Shown here in pieces: positions 17,604-25,599 of a stretch of 64,000 nucleotides of DNA (position 1 is the first letter of the stretch; each line of letters starts with the position of its first letter). Below the pieces are notes generated by a model. That model made no database searches and had not been told where the DNA came from. It was given only the letters and a program-made list of their open reading frames with translations. Made by a program: the position numbers and the translations under genes. Source of the stretch: CAYHHI01 sp964356335 (GTDB lineage: Bacteria > Arandabacterota > Arandabacteria > Arandabacterales > Arandabacteraceae); contig CAYHHI010000002.1 in the NCBI GenBank assembly GCA_964356335.1, positions 62,001-126,000 of the forward strand, in the 5' to 3' direction.

Positions 17604-18833
17604 TCAGGATCTGCGGTATGCCATGACACCGAGCACGGGGACCAAGAGACAGACCAGAACCGCCAGAGCCGCTCCCAGTCCCATAAACGTCGCGACTGCG
17701 GGGGCTGCAACTGCCGCAAGGGCGGAGCCGGATTTCATCAGCATGTCCCTCACTGCAAACACGGTGGCCTGTCTGCGAGGCAGAGTCTCTTCTTGAATTG
17801 CGGTCTCACTTGCAACAAAGACCGGACCGGCGGCAAAACCGGCTAGTGCCATCGCAAGGCCCGCGACTAGAAATCCCTGCGTGAGTCCGACAGCGGCAAG
17901 AGGCAGGATGGAACACAGGGTCCCGACCATGACAATCTTCTCCCTGCTTACGTGGTGAAGGACTCGCCCCGCGAAGTAACATCCCAGGGCCATCCCTGCA
18001 CCGGCGAGACTTATGAGAAATCCTACGGTCATCGTGCCGCGCTCGCTCCTGGCTTCTATCAACGCCACCCCGAGCACATAGGCAATGGTGCCCGCCATTA
18101 TGAGAACCGGCGGAATCAGGACTCCAGCCCTCGCTCCCACAGACTTCCTTATCTCACCCAGGGCTTCTCTGACCGCGCTCAAGTACGATACCCTGGGGGC
18201 AGGCTCATTTCGCGACCACTCGGCCCTGGGCACCAGGAGAGCAAGCGCTCCCGCCGAAATGAAGTAACTGGCGGCGTCGATTATGAGGGCGGCTCTCCAA
18301 CCGGCATGCGTGACGACGATTCCGCCCAGGCCGAATCCGACAATGGTTGCCAGCGTAGCTCCGAGAGACAGCATCGAGTTGGCTCTCATGAGTTTTTCGC
18401 GGGAGACGATCTCCGGAACGATCGCGCATCTTGCGGGCAAGAAGAAAAGGTTAGTGAAATAGAGCAGTGCCACCACTCCATAGACGGTCCACATCGGCAG
18501 TGCGGGTCTCAAGAAGGGCACCGTCAGTACGGCGAATCCCCTCACCACATCGCTGGTTATCAAAACCCGCTTCCTTCGGACGCGGTCGACAAATGCGCCC
18601 ACCAATGGCCCGAGGACAAGCGAAGGCAGAGTCATTGCAAGGGCGAGCTTGGAAAGCTCAAATGCGGAAGTGGTCTGGCGGAATCTTCCTGTTTCGATCG
18701 AGATCAGTTCGATCAGGGCGATGTTGTTGAGCCTATCACCCATGATCGAGATGATCTGGCCCACCAGAAGGGCCGTAAAGGAAACCGTGAACAGCCGCCC
18801 AGACCCTGAATCCTTCGAGTTCCCGGCATTCAT
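17604..18833 (-). CDS. MFS transporter
   Basis: A 409-residue integral membrane protein with about 12 hydrophobic helices and the loop 2-3 signature DRVRRKR typical of the major facilitator superfamily. It most resembles the small-molecule efflux branch that includes EntS-like and macrolide exporters, but the substrate cannot be deduced. It is the last gene of a three-gene minus-strand operon, starting 18 bases after the glycosyltransferase stop, and converges on groEL across 34 bases with no clear terminator. Export of a lipid or glycolipid made by its neighbours is possible but not shown. Confidence 0.8.
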   Translation of the reverse strand: MNAGNSKDSGSGRLFTVSFTALLVGQIISIMGDRLNNIALIELISIETGRFRQTTSAFELSKLALAMTLPSLVLGPLVGAFVDRVRRKRVLITSDVVRGFAVLTVPFLRPALPMWTVYGVVALLYFTNLFFLPARCAIVPEIVSREKLMRANSMLSLGATLATIVGFGLGGIVVTHAGWRAALIIDAASYFISAGALALLVPRAEWSRNEPAPRVSYLSAVREALGEIRKSVGARAGVLIPPVLIMAGTIAYVLGVALIEARSERGTMTVGFLISLAGAGMALGCYFAGRVLHHVSREKIVMVGTLCSILPLAAVGLTQGFLVAGLAMALAGFAAGPVFVASETAIQEETLPRRQATVFAVRDMLMKSGSALAAVAAPAVATFMGLGAALAVLVCLLVPVLGVMAYRRS

Positions 18834-18851
18834 CTCGCTATTATCGCTTTT

Positions 18852-19976
18852 TCATTCCGCTGGAAGCTTACTTACAAGTCTCGCGTAGATGTCTTCTACG
18901 TTCCTCGCGACCTGGGACCAATCGAACTGGCTTGCCTTCCTGTGCCCTCTGGTTCCCATTGCCAACCGCAATTCCCGATCCTCAACCAACCTTTCCATGG
19001 CTTCCACCAGCGAGGCGGTATCACCGGGTCTGACCAGGATGCCCTCACCGCCATCGGTCACGACCTCGCGGTATCCGTCGATGTCGGTGGCCACGACCGG
19101 CTTCCCGGCTGCCATTGCTTCGAGCAGCACTATCCCGAAACTCTCGCTGCCTGAGGGCACCGAGCAGAAGACGTGGGTGGAGTTGTAGTACTGCGGCAAG
19201 TCCTCCGGCAAAACGGAGCCTTTGAAGAAAACGCTCTTGCCGACGAGGGGGAAAGCGGCAATCCTGCATGCAGGCTCGGTAAGACCTTTTCCGATTATAA
19301 TCAGCCTGCAGTTACGATTCCTTGAATAGAGCTTCTTGAAGCTCGAAACCAGCCACGGCACTTGCTTGCGCACATCCAACCTTCCAACAAACAGGATGTT
19401 GATCTTGCCGTCCATCAGTTCGCCGACCTGTTCGGTCTTGTTGGTGAAACGGCTTAAATCCACGCCGTTAGGTATCACGGCGTATTCGCCGGGGAAATAT
19501 CTCAAGGCGAACCTTTCGGCGGTACGAGACACGGCGATTCTGGCATCGAGACGCGACGCCTGTTTCAAGAGAACGGGCGAGAAGACTTCGTACGCACGCG
19601 AAACTCTGGCAGCCATGTGAAAGGTCCCGACAACAGGCAGGGCTATGCTTCTGGCAGCTGCGAGCGCCGCCAACGGCAGTGTGGGCTCGAGCGGGCACTG
19701 AATGTGGATGACATCGAAGACGCCATTTGAGAATTCCTTCCTCAATCTCTTCCCAAGATTGAACCCAACGGTCACGTTTACCATCGCCCCGTTTATTGGG
19801 AACAGAGCGTTCCTCCCGATGCGAACCGTTGAGTCTTCAACGTCTGCAGGAGGACCCGAGGTGAACACAGTGACTTGGTGTCCGAGTGAGCGGAGTGCCT
19901 TGCTCAGGCAGTGAACGTGCTCCGTCACGCCCCCGAGCCGGGGATAATATGACTGAGTCACCATTGCGATTCTCAT
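18852..19976 (-). CDS. GT4-family glycosyltransferase (PimA-like)
   Basis: A 374-residue GT-B glycosyltransferase. The N-domain starts MRIAMVTQSYYPRLGG and VTEHVHCLSKAL. The C-domain contains the retaining-enzyme EX7E motif in ESFGIVLLEAMAAGKPVVATD. The N-half pattern (GGV, RIGRNALFPINGA, FDVIHIQCPLEP, VGTFH) recalls phosphatidyl-inositol mannosyltransferase PimA and related glycolipid enzymes. I chose the start at 19976 because it overlaps the upstream acyltransferase stop by 4 bp and follows a GGGAGAGGG stretch; the longer frame from 20012 lacks support. A sugar is probably added to a lipid acceptor; donor and acceptor are unknown. Confidence 0.82.
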   Translation of the reverse strand: MRIAMVTQSYYPRLGGVTEHVHCLSKALRSLGHQVTVFTSGPPADVEDSTVRIGRNALFPINGAMVNVTVGFNLGKRLRKEFSNGVFDVIHIQCPLEPTLPLAALAAARSIALPVVGTFHMAARVSRAYEVFSPVLLKQASRLDARIAVSRTAERFALRYFPGEYAVIPNGVDLSRFTNKTEQVGELMDGKINILFVGRLDVRKQVPWLVSSFKKLYSRNRNCRLIIIGKGLTEPACRIAAFPLVGKSVFFKGSVLPEDLPQYYNSTHVFCSVPSGSESFGIVLLEAMAAGKPVVATDIDGYREVVTDGGEGILVRPGDTASLVEAMERLVEDRELRLAMGTRGHRKASQFDWSQVARNVEDIYARLVSKLPAE

Positions 19977-20827
19977 CTGTCCCTCTCCCAGATGGTGCGG
20001 AACATGGACCACTGGCCGGGGTTACGCCTTATGAAATCCTCCACCACCGCCAAGAGCCTCCTGGTCACACCCACCTCATCCTCGCCCTGGGTCGGGATCG
20101 GGTCTTCTATATATATGTGTATCTGGCTCCTCGAACTCCTCACTGCAAATGCCGGCACCAGAGCGGCGCCGGTCCTCATGGCGAGGGCCGCTGGACCTCT
20201 CGGCATCACAGTTCTTCTTCCGAAGAAAGTCGCCTCAAGCCCACCCATATACTGATCCCCGTCGATGTGAAGCGCAACAATTTCACCTCTGCGAAGCGCC
20301 CGGAACAGCCTCAGCATGCCTCCCTGGGCAGACGTGACCGTTATGCCGTACTGTGCCTTGATCGCCTTAACCGAAGGAGAGAGCGCCGGCATAAACTGAA
20401 TTCCTGCAACTGTCGTGATCTTATATCCCATCCTGGCAAGTGTGAACCCCCCTAGTTCCCAGCTTCCCAGATGCGCTGTCGCGAGCACAATGCCTCTGCG
20501 TTTACCGGCAAGCGACCGGAGATCTGCCTTGTCGGTGACCTGGACGTGGCGAGCGAGGTACGCATCGTCCAGGTGGGGAACCAGCAGAGTCTCAACGATG
20601 CCCCTTCCGAAGTTTAGCATTACCCCAAAGCCCGTGGCTGCAAGCGTGCGCTCGCTGGGGTTCCCCAGAGCGACCCTCAGATTGCCGTAAAGATTCCGCC
20701 GTCGCTTTGTCAAGAGTAGGAAACCCAGCACGCCGAGCGTCTCACCTATCAGATAGGCAAGGCGATGCGGGAGGATGCGCGCAAGGCCTGAAAGCAGAAT
20801 ATAACTTATGCGTCCCAGGTTTGGCAT
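19973..20827 (-). CDS. LpxL/HtrB-family lipid acyltransferase
   Basis: A 284-residue membrane-anchored acyltransferase. The N-terminal hydrophobic helix (about 22-40) is followed by the catalytic HX4E motif in HLGSWELGG, and by the second block HIDGDQ...FFGRRTVMPRGPAALA. This family adds a secondary acyl chain to lipid A (LpxL/LpxM) or acylates phosphatidylinositol mannosides (PatA). Its immediate coupling to a PimA-like glycosyltransferase makes either substrate possible. The ATG at 20827 has no visible Shine-Dalgarno and lies very close to the predicted transcription start. First gene of the minus-strand operon. Confidence 0.85.
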   Translation of the reverse strand: MPNLGRISYILLSGLARILPHRLAYLIGETLGVLGFLLLTKRRRNLYGNLRVALGNPSERTLAATGFGVMLNFGRGIVETLLVPHLDDAYLARHVQVTDKADLRSLAGKRRGIVLATAHLGSWELGGFTLARMGYKITTVAGIQFMPALSPSVKAIKAQYGITVTSAQGGMLRLFRALRRGEIVALHIDGDQYMGGLEATFFGRRTVMPRGPAALAMRTGAALVPAFAVRSSRSQIHIYIEDPIPTQGEDEVGVTRRLLAVVEDFIRRNPGQWSMFRTIWERDR

Positions 20828-20838
20828 CTACGGTTGCC

Positions 20839-20867
20839 TGTATAAGCCACAACAAAGGCTTTGTCAA
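20839..20867 (-). promoter_or_regulatory. Promoter for the acyltransferase-glycosyltransferase-MFS operon
   Basis: On the minus strand, TTGACA (20867-20862), a 17-base spacer and TATACA (20844-20839). The predicted transcription start is near 20832, only about five bases before the ATG at 20827, so the mRNA would be almost leaderless. Confidence 0.5.
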
Positions 20868-20896
20868 GATTGAGTATGGCTATTATTATTTGGCGC

Positions 20897-20926
20897 TTGA
20901 CAATTTCCGCGGCATAAAAGTAACCT
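20897..20926 (+). promoter_or_regulatory. Candidate promoter for the orphan gene at 20945
   Basis: TTGACA (20897-20902) is perfect. With an 18-base spacer the -10 would be TAACCT (20921-20926), a weak match. It is divergent from the minus-strand promoter 30 bases away. Confidence 0.35.
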
Positions 20927-20944
20927 GTCGCAGGGGTGGGAACA

Positions 20945-21355
20945 ATGGCTAAGGAAAAGATTGTACGGTGCAAGGTCTCAAAGCCGGATGCGGGCAAGAT
21001 GCAAGACTCTGTGAGATTCGTGCCACTTGAGGTTTTCCACCTCTGGAAAGATCTTATGACGCGGAAGCACAATTTCGCGGTCTGTGAAGAATGCGTCTCG
21101 ATCTGGTTCGACATAGACGGCGATCCGAATGTCTCATATTCAGACGCCAACTACGAAAAGGTGCTCAGGTTCTCAATGCTGGTGTATTCTGAGAGAGATG
21201 GAATGTACCACAAGATAACACGCTACTTCCCCACGGATGGGTATGAGGAAATAAAGCCGCGCGTTCTTTCCCACTACGCGCAGTACTTCGATTCACCCCA
21301 GTTTCCTCCGCGGATCGAGGAGATCTGCGGTGTCTGGCTCAAAAGAGACGATTAG
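20945..21355 (+). CDS. Uncharacterised soluble protein
   Basis: A 136-residue protein I do not recognise. It is charged and lacks a signal peptide or membrane helix. It contains a CEEC pair (NFAVCEECVSIWFDIDGD) and an aromatic-rich C-terminal half (YHKITRYFPTDGYEEI, HYAQYFDSPQFPPRIEE). The ATG at 20945 is preferred over the GTG at 20936. It stands alone between a divergent operon and the MglA-like gene 211 bases downstream. Codon use and composition look like those of its neighbours, so I take it as a real gene. Confidence 0.7.
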   Translation: MAKEKIVRCKVSKPDAGKMQDSVRFVPLEVFHLWKDLMTRKHNFAVCEECVSIWFDIDGDPNVSYSDANYEKVLRFSMLVYSERDGMYHKITRYFPTDGYEEIKPRVLSHYAQYFDSPQFPPRIEEICGVWLKRDD

Positions 21356-21566
21356 CAATTCGGAATGCATTCTGCCGATCTCGTTGCCGCATGCAACCCG
21401 GATTCGATTCTGCACGCGCTCGCTTTTTGCACGGATCCTTATCCCCTTAGAAATCAAGATGGTACCGGGCATGGACTTCTGCCCCGGTCCGCTCCTGCTG
21501 GCATGCTTGTTGCTGTTACTGACGCAGCGAAGGGTATGACAGCACACAGACCGGGGAGGGTCGGCG

Positions 21567-22613
21567 ATGGTAGTCTTCAATTACTCCGGCAAAGAGATAA
21601 ACGCGAAGGTCGTTTACTACGGGCCGGGATTGAGCGGTAAGACTACCAACCTCGAGCACATCTACAGTAAGACCGCTGCGCATCTGCGCGGCAAGATGGT
21701 CTCGATGAAGACCAAAGCCGATCGCACCCTCTTCTTTGATTTCCTTCCGATCGAAGGTGGGGAGATAGCGGGTTTCAACATCAGGTTTCTGCTCTACACC
21801 GTGCCGGGACAGGTTTACTACAATGCCACACGCAAGCTTGTCTTGAAGGGCGCAGATGCGATCGTGTTTGTGGCTGATTCGCAGTCCGAGGAGCTTGCGG
21901 CCGACAGAGAGAGTCTCAAGAATCTTGAGGCCAACCTGAGCGAATACGGTAAGAGCCTCGGCGACATCCCATGGGTGATCCAGTACAACAAGCGCGACCT
22001 GCCGACAGCGCTGCCCGTGGAAAAGTTAGAGCAGGAACTCAACCCCACCAGAATCCCGATGTTCGAAGCTGTTGCCACGGGCGGCACGGGTGTCTTTGAG
22101 ACGCTCGCTGCAGCAACCAATCTGGTGCTCGGTGCGCTTCGCAAGCAGCTTCTCCAGGATCATGACGCAGACCAAGATGTGGGTGGGCACGGAGATTCAT
22201 GCGGTTCTGTCCCGCAACGAGACCGGATGCGCGGGACAGTTGGAGAGGGCCGCGAGGTTTCTTCCACGATCACGGATACGACTCCAAATGTCCCCTCCCC
22301 GGGTGAGGAAGCCTCAGGTGCTCTTGTTACGGCCGATGTCTCGTGCCCATCCGCTCAAAACAGTGAACCCGAAGGAAGAGTAGGTGCCGATCCTGCATAC
22401 GCTGCAACCGTCGACGTTGGCAGGGTGGATGCGGGGCACTTCGAACCCATACGGACCGGAGTCCGTCTGCAGCAAGACTACTCGGCGGGCACGCCGGGAA
22501 AGAAACTCACGATCCCCATCAAAGTGACAGGCAAGGGTAAGCCTGGCCACCTAGTCGTAAATCTCGCCGTCGATGTTGAAATCGTCGTTGATGAAGAAGA
22601 CAAGACGGTTTGA
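21567..22613 (+). CDS. MglA-like small GTPase with a long C-terminal extension
   Basis: A 348-residue protein whose first 195 residues are a bacterial Ras-like GTPase of the MglA type. The P-loop is GPGLSGKTT (19-27), the switch-II segment is TVPGQVYYNATR (MglA-type, lacking the usual Asp), and G4 is YNKRD. MglA is a polarity switch controlling motility and protein placement together with the roadblock protein MglB. Unusually, about 150 further residues follow: a low-complexity, probably disordered linker, then a strand-rich end (KKLTIPIKVTGKGK, LVVNLAVDVEIVVDE). No MglB-like gene is nearby. The start Met follows a GGAGGG Shine-Dalgarno. Confidence 0.88.
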   Translation: MVVFNYSGKEINAKVVYYGPGLSGKTTNLEHIYSKTAAHLRGKMVSMKTKADRTLFFDFLPIEGGEIAGFNIRFLLYTVPGQVYYNATRKLVLKGADAIVFVADSQSEELAADRESLKNLEANLSEYGKSLGDIPWVIQYNKRDLPTALPVEKLEQELNPTRIPMFEAVATGGTGVFETLAAATNLVLGALRKQLLQDHDADQDVGGHGDSCGSVPQRDRMRGTVGEGREVSSTITDTTPNVPSPGEEASGALVTADVSCPSAQNSEPEGRVGADPAYAATVDVGRVDAGHFEPIRTGVRLQQDYSAGTPGKKLTIPIKVTGKGKPGHLVVNLAVDVEIVVDEEDKTV

Positions 22614-22638
22614 CACCGATCCAAGCCTGTGATACCTT
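22610..22638 (+). promoter_or_regulatory. Candidate promoter for the TPR gene at 22669
   Basis: TTGACA (22610-22615), a 17-base spacer and TACCTT (22633-22638). It overlaps the stop codon of the GTPase gene. The block GTGATACCTTTC at the -10 is nearly identical to the one before valS. Confidence 0.45.
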
Positions 22639-22668
22639 TCTCCAGACGGAGGGGGTACGCCCAGGCTA

Positions 22669-23742
22669 ATGGTGCTTGAGAACAAGATCAAAGCCCTGAA
22701 AAACGACCTCAAGAAGAAGCCGGATGACTGGCGGACGCTTGCCGAGCTGGTGAGTCTCTTGCGGTCGGCAGGCAAGTTCGATCAGGCAATATCTCTGCTT
22801 GAGAGGTATCTTGCCGAACATCCGGACGATTTCAACGTCTTGATCACATACGGTGAGGCATTGCTTGATCTTGAGGTCTTCGAAGATGCCATAAGGGTCC
22901 TGAGGAGGGCTTGCGACATAAAGCCGTGTGCGCAGGCTCACTTCACCGTTGCGAGGGCGTATGACCTGAAGGGCATGCACGATGAGGCGATATGCGAGCA
23001 CAACATTGCCATAGCGGTTGAACCCGAGTGTGCCGAAGCCTACTACCGCCTCGGGGTGACTTACTCGAGGAGCGGCAGCTACGATGAGGCCCTGGGGGCT
23101 TTCCTGAAGTGCCTCAAGTATGACAGTTCGTGCGCAAAGGCCCACAGCGAGATGGCCCTGATCTACGACAGGCTCGCCAAGAAAGAGATCGCCATAAGCG
23201 AACTCAAGAAAGCCATAGACAAGGATCCCCGCAATGCCCAGTGGCACTGCAATCTCGGTGCAATATACGGCGACACGGGCATGTATGATGAGGCCATCCA
23301 GGAGTTCAGGACCGCTATTCTGCTTGGTGGTGGGGGGGCCGACGAGCACCATAATCTTGGGATGGCGTTGAGTAACCGGGGTGACCTTGAAGAGGCAATA
23401 TCCGAATTCAGGAAGTCGCTGGATATTGAGCCTGACTCGGCGAAAACCCTCTTTAACCTGGCGCTGGTTTATCTCAAGAAGGGGCTTCACTCGAAGGCGG
23501 CCAAGTGCCTATCGAGATGCCTCGAGCTGGATGCCGACAATGCCAAGGCCTATTTCTATCTTGGAAATGCCTGCCTCGGCCAAAATGATGTGGAGGGAGC
23601 CATAGCCTGTTTTGAAAGGTCGGTAGCTGTCCAGCCTCATGACTGGCGAAGCTATTACTATCTTGGGGTCGCATACGATCACAAGGGTGACACGCCCAAG
23701 GCGATGGAAGCATACAAGAAAGCCGAGAGCCTTCGCAAGTGA
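22669..23742 (+). CDS. Tetratricopeptide-repeat protein
   Basis: A 357-residue protein made almost entirely of about ten 34-residue TPR units, recognisable by recurrent patterns such as AYYRLGVTYSRSGSYDEALGAF and AYFYLGNACLGQNDVEGAI. There is no signal peptide or membrane helix, so it is probably a cytoplasmic scaffold for protein-protein contacts. A strong CGGAGGGGG Shine-Dalgarno precedes the ATG. Its stop overlaps the GTG start of the UbiA-family gene (GTGA), so it is the first gene of an operon with the prenyltransferase and uppP. Partners are unknown. Confidence 0.9.
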   Translation: MVLENKIKALKNDLKKKPDDWRTLAELVSLLRSAGKFDQAISLLERYLAEHPDDFNVLITYGEALLDLEVFEDAIRVLRRACDIKPCAQAHFTVARAYDLKGMHDEAICEHNIAIAVEPECAEAYYRLGVTYSRSGSYDEALGAFLKCLKYDSSCAKAHSEMALIYDRLAKKEIAISELKKAIDKDPRNAQWHCNLGAIYGDTGMYDEAIQEFRTAILLGGGGADEHHNLGMALSNRGDLEEAISEFRKSLDIEPDSAKTLFNLALVYLKKGLHSKAAKCLSRCLELDADNAKAYFYLGNACLGQNDVEGAIACFERSVAVQPHDWRSYYYLGVAYDHKGDTPKAMEAYKKAESLRK

Positions 23743-24611
23743 GTGCCCCGCGAGTGAATGCCGCCCGTTCGTTTTCCTACGCGGTGATGCTTACGAGGCC
23801 GCACAACTGCTTCATTGCGGCGCTGTCCGTGGCCGTGGGCGCCTTCCTGGCGAGCCACGGATTTCCTCACCGTTCGGTCGCGGCAGCTATCATGGCATGC
23901 TTCGTCTGTGCGGGTGCCTATGCGCTCAACGACTTCTTTGACGTCGCAACTGACAAGGTTGCGAAACCGTGGCGGCCGCTTGCGAGCGGCCACTTGAGGC
24001 CGGGGCTAGCGCTCAGGCTGGCGATAGGTCTCTGGGCGGTTGCGGGGGGCTTCGCCGTCCTGGGTGGCAAGGAAACCCTTGGCTTCTACGGCGCCTGGGT
24101 CCTTCTTGTCTGGGCCTACTCGTGGAAGCTGAAGGGACGAGGCCTGTACGGACACATTCTGGTCAGTGGTGTCGCATCTTCGGGGTTCATCCTTGGGGCG
24201 GCGAGTGCCGGGGATCTGAAGGCCGGCATACTGCCCGCGAGCGTGGCCACGGTGATTCACCTGGCACGTGAAATCGCGAAGAGCACTGCGGATCTCAAAG
24301 GCGACACGGCGGCAGGTATACGCACGGTTGCTGTAAGAATCGGTGGTCGCAGCGCTATGATCCTTTCACTCTGGTGTATCGGAGGAGCGGTGCTCCTGAG
24401 CCTTCTGCCCTTCGTGCGCAAGATATACGGTCTGCCGTACTTTCTGCCTGTTGCTGTTGTGATCTACCCGATCCTCGGCATTTGCATTCGCCGGATCATG
24501 CTGGCACGACGTAAGAACCAGGATCTGGAAGCCGCTGCCAGGTCTGTCGCGGTGATGCTCAAGTTCGCGATGATCGTGGGTCTCTTGGCCTTCTTGCTTG
24601 CGGGGATTTGA
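23739..24611 (+). CDS. UbiA-family prenyltransferase (possibly geranylgeranylglyceryl-phosphate type)
   Basis: A 290-residue polytopic membrane enzyme (about 8-9 helices). The first Asp-rich motif is NDFFDVATD followed by KPWRPLASG; the second is the DLKGD region after helix 5. These coordinate Mg-prenyl diphosphate. Proteins with this KPxRPLxSG pattern include digeranylgeranylglyceryl phosphate synthases and bacterial relatives, as well as quinone prenyltransferases, so the acceptor is open. A GTG start at 23739 overlaps the TPR stop. It directly abuts uppP, a polyprenyl-lipid gene, suggesting shared isoprenoid or membrane-lipid metabolism. Confidence 0.85.
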   Translation: MSAPRVNAARSFSYAVMLTRPHNCFIAALSVAVGAFLASHGFPHRSVAAAIMACFVCAGAYALNDFFDVATDKVAKPWRPLASGHLRPGLALRLAIGLWAVAGGFAVLGGKETLGFYGAWVLLVWAYSWKLKGRGLYGHILVSGVASSGFILGAASAGDLKAGILPASVATVIHLAREIAKSTADLKGDTAAGIRTVAVRIGGRSAMILSLWCIGGAVLLSLLPFVRKIYGLPYFLPVAVVIYPILGICIRRIMLARRKNQDLEAAARSVAVMLKFAMIVGLLAFLLAGI

Positions 24612-25427
24612 ATGGCCCATTTTGGAGATGTTGCAAAGGCAGCTCTGCTTGGACTGATCCAGGCCTTGACTGAGTTCCTGCCCGTGAGCTCAAGCGGTCA
24701 TCTCGTGCTCGCCAAGTCGCTTCTCAAGGTGAGCGAGATCGGGATAACGATGGAAGTCGTGACCCATTTCGCCACCGCGGTGGCGGTTGTCATCTATTTG
24801 AGAAAGCGGATCGTAAGCATAATTCGGGCTATCTATCTCCGGGTTCGGGTGGGCGGGGAGAGGATGGCCGAACCAGAGGCAGGGGACTTCCGGCTCTTCA
24901 TGCTGCTTGTGCTTGGGACTCTGCCAGCCGGCATTCTGGGATTCGCCGTGCGGGGCTATGTCGAGGGACTTTTCCAAGACGTTTCGACGACTGGGGCAAT
25001 GCTCGTTGTCACAGGTGTTTTTGTCTGGGCGACAGGCAAGCTGGCGCGGGAGAGGACAACCTTGCGACTCCCTCAGGCCCTGATGGTCGGGGTGGCCCAG
25101 GCCATAGCAATCATCCCGGGAATATCGAGATCGGGGCTCACAGTGGGCACGGGTCTGGCCCTCGGAGTCAATAAGCGAGAAGCCTTTGAGTTCTCGCTCC
25201 TGCTTTCCATTCCCGCGGTTCTTGGGGCGACCCTCCTGGAAGCATTGGGGGGCAAGCTTGGTGGCGAGCCGATCCCAATCGTGGCTGCAGCGGTCACGGC
25301 TTTCGCAGCGGGCTATCTCGCCATAGCCCTGCTTTTCAAAGTGATCGTCAGAAACAGATTCCACGTATTTGGGTACTACCTCATTCCCTTCGGGATAGTG
25401 GTGATCTTGCTGACACGTCTGACGTAG
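24612..25427 (+). CDS. uppP: Undecaprenyl-diphosphatase UppP (BacA)
   Basis: A 271-residue membrane phosphatase that recycles undecaprenyl diphosphate to the monophosphate carrier for peptidoglycan and glycan export. The catalytic (E/Q)xxxE motif is Q17-A-L-T-E21, followed by FLPVSSSGH, and the second conserved block is PGISRSGLT. About eight hydrophobic helices are present. The ATG immediately follows the stop of the UbiA-family gene, so the two are co-transcribed. Confidence 0.96.
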   Translation: MAHFGDVAKAALLGLIQALTEFLPVSSSGHLVLAKSLLKVSEIGITMEVVTHFATAVAVVIYLRKRIVSIIRAIYLRVRVGGERMAEPEAGDFRLFMLLVLGTLPAGILGFAVRGYVEGLFQDVSTTGAMLVVTGVFVWATGKLARERTTLRLPQALMVGVAQAIAIIPGISRSGLTVGTGLALGVNKREAFEFSLLLSIPAVLGATLLEALGGKLGGEPIPIVAAAVTAFAAGYLAIALLFKVIVRNRFHVFGYYLIPFGIVVILLTRLT

Positions 25428-25517
25428 CACCCTGTGCAATGATCGCGAGACGCGGCTGCCTCCCTGCCTTTCACTTCGCCCTTGGGAGAGGGTGCCGGTC
25501 AATAAGAGCAAAATGTG

Positions 25518-25546
25518 TTGACCATGTCCCGGAGCCAACTTATCAT
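25518..25546 (+). promoter_or_regulatory. Promoter for the large TPR gene and probably uvrA
   Basis: TTGACC (25518-25523), a 17-base spacer and TATCAT (25541-25546), each one mismatch from consensus. It lies in the 172-base gap after uppP, with a predicted start near 25553 and an untranslated leader of about 47 bases. Confidence 0.55.
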
Positions 25547-25599
25547 AGGACGTGCCCTTCTCCGTGTTCTCCTGAGGGAAGATTCGAGGTTATAGCACG

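Noticed and set aside
17952..18809. + strand open frame of 285 codons opposite the MFS gene
   Set aside because: The product is rich in His, Arg, Gly and Ser with no hydrophobic pattern; the minus-strand MFS reading has twelve helices and fits the operon.
21365..21566. Short frames between the orphan gene and the MglA-like gene
   Set aside because: They overlap the start of the GTPase gene or lack ribosome sites and have atypical composition; I treat the 211-base gap as non-coding.
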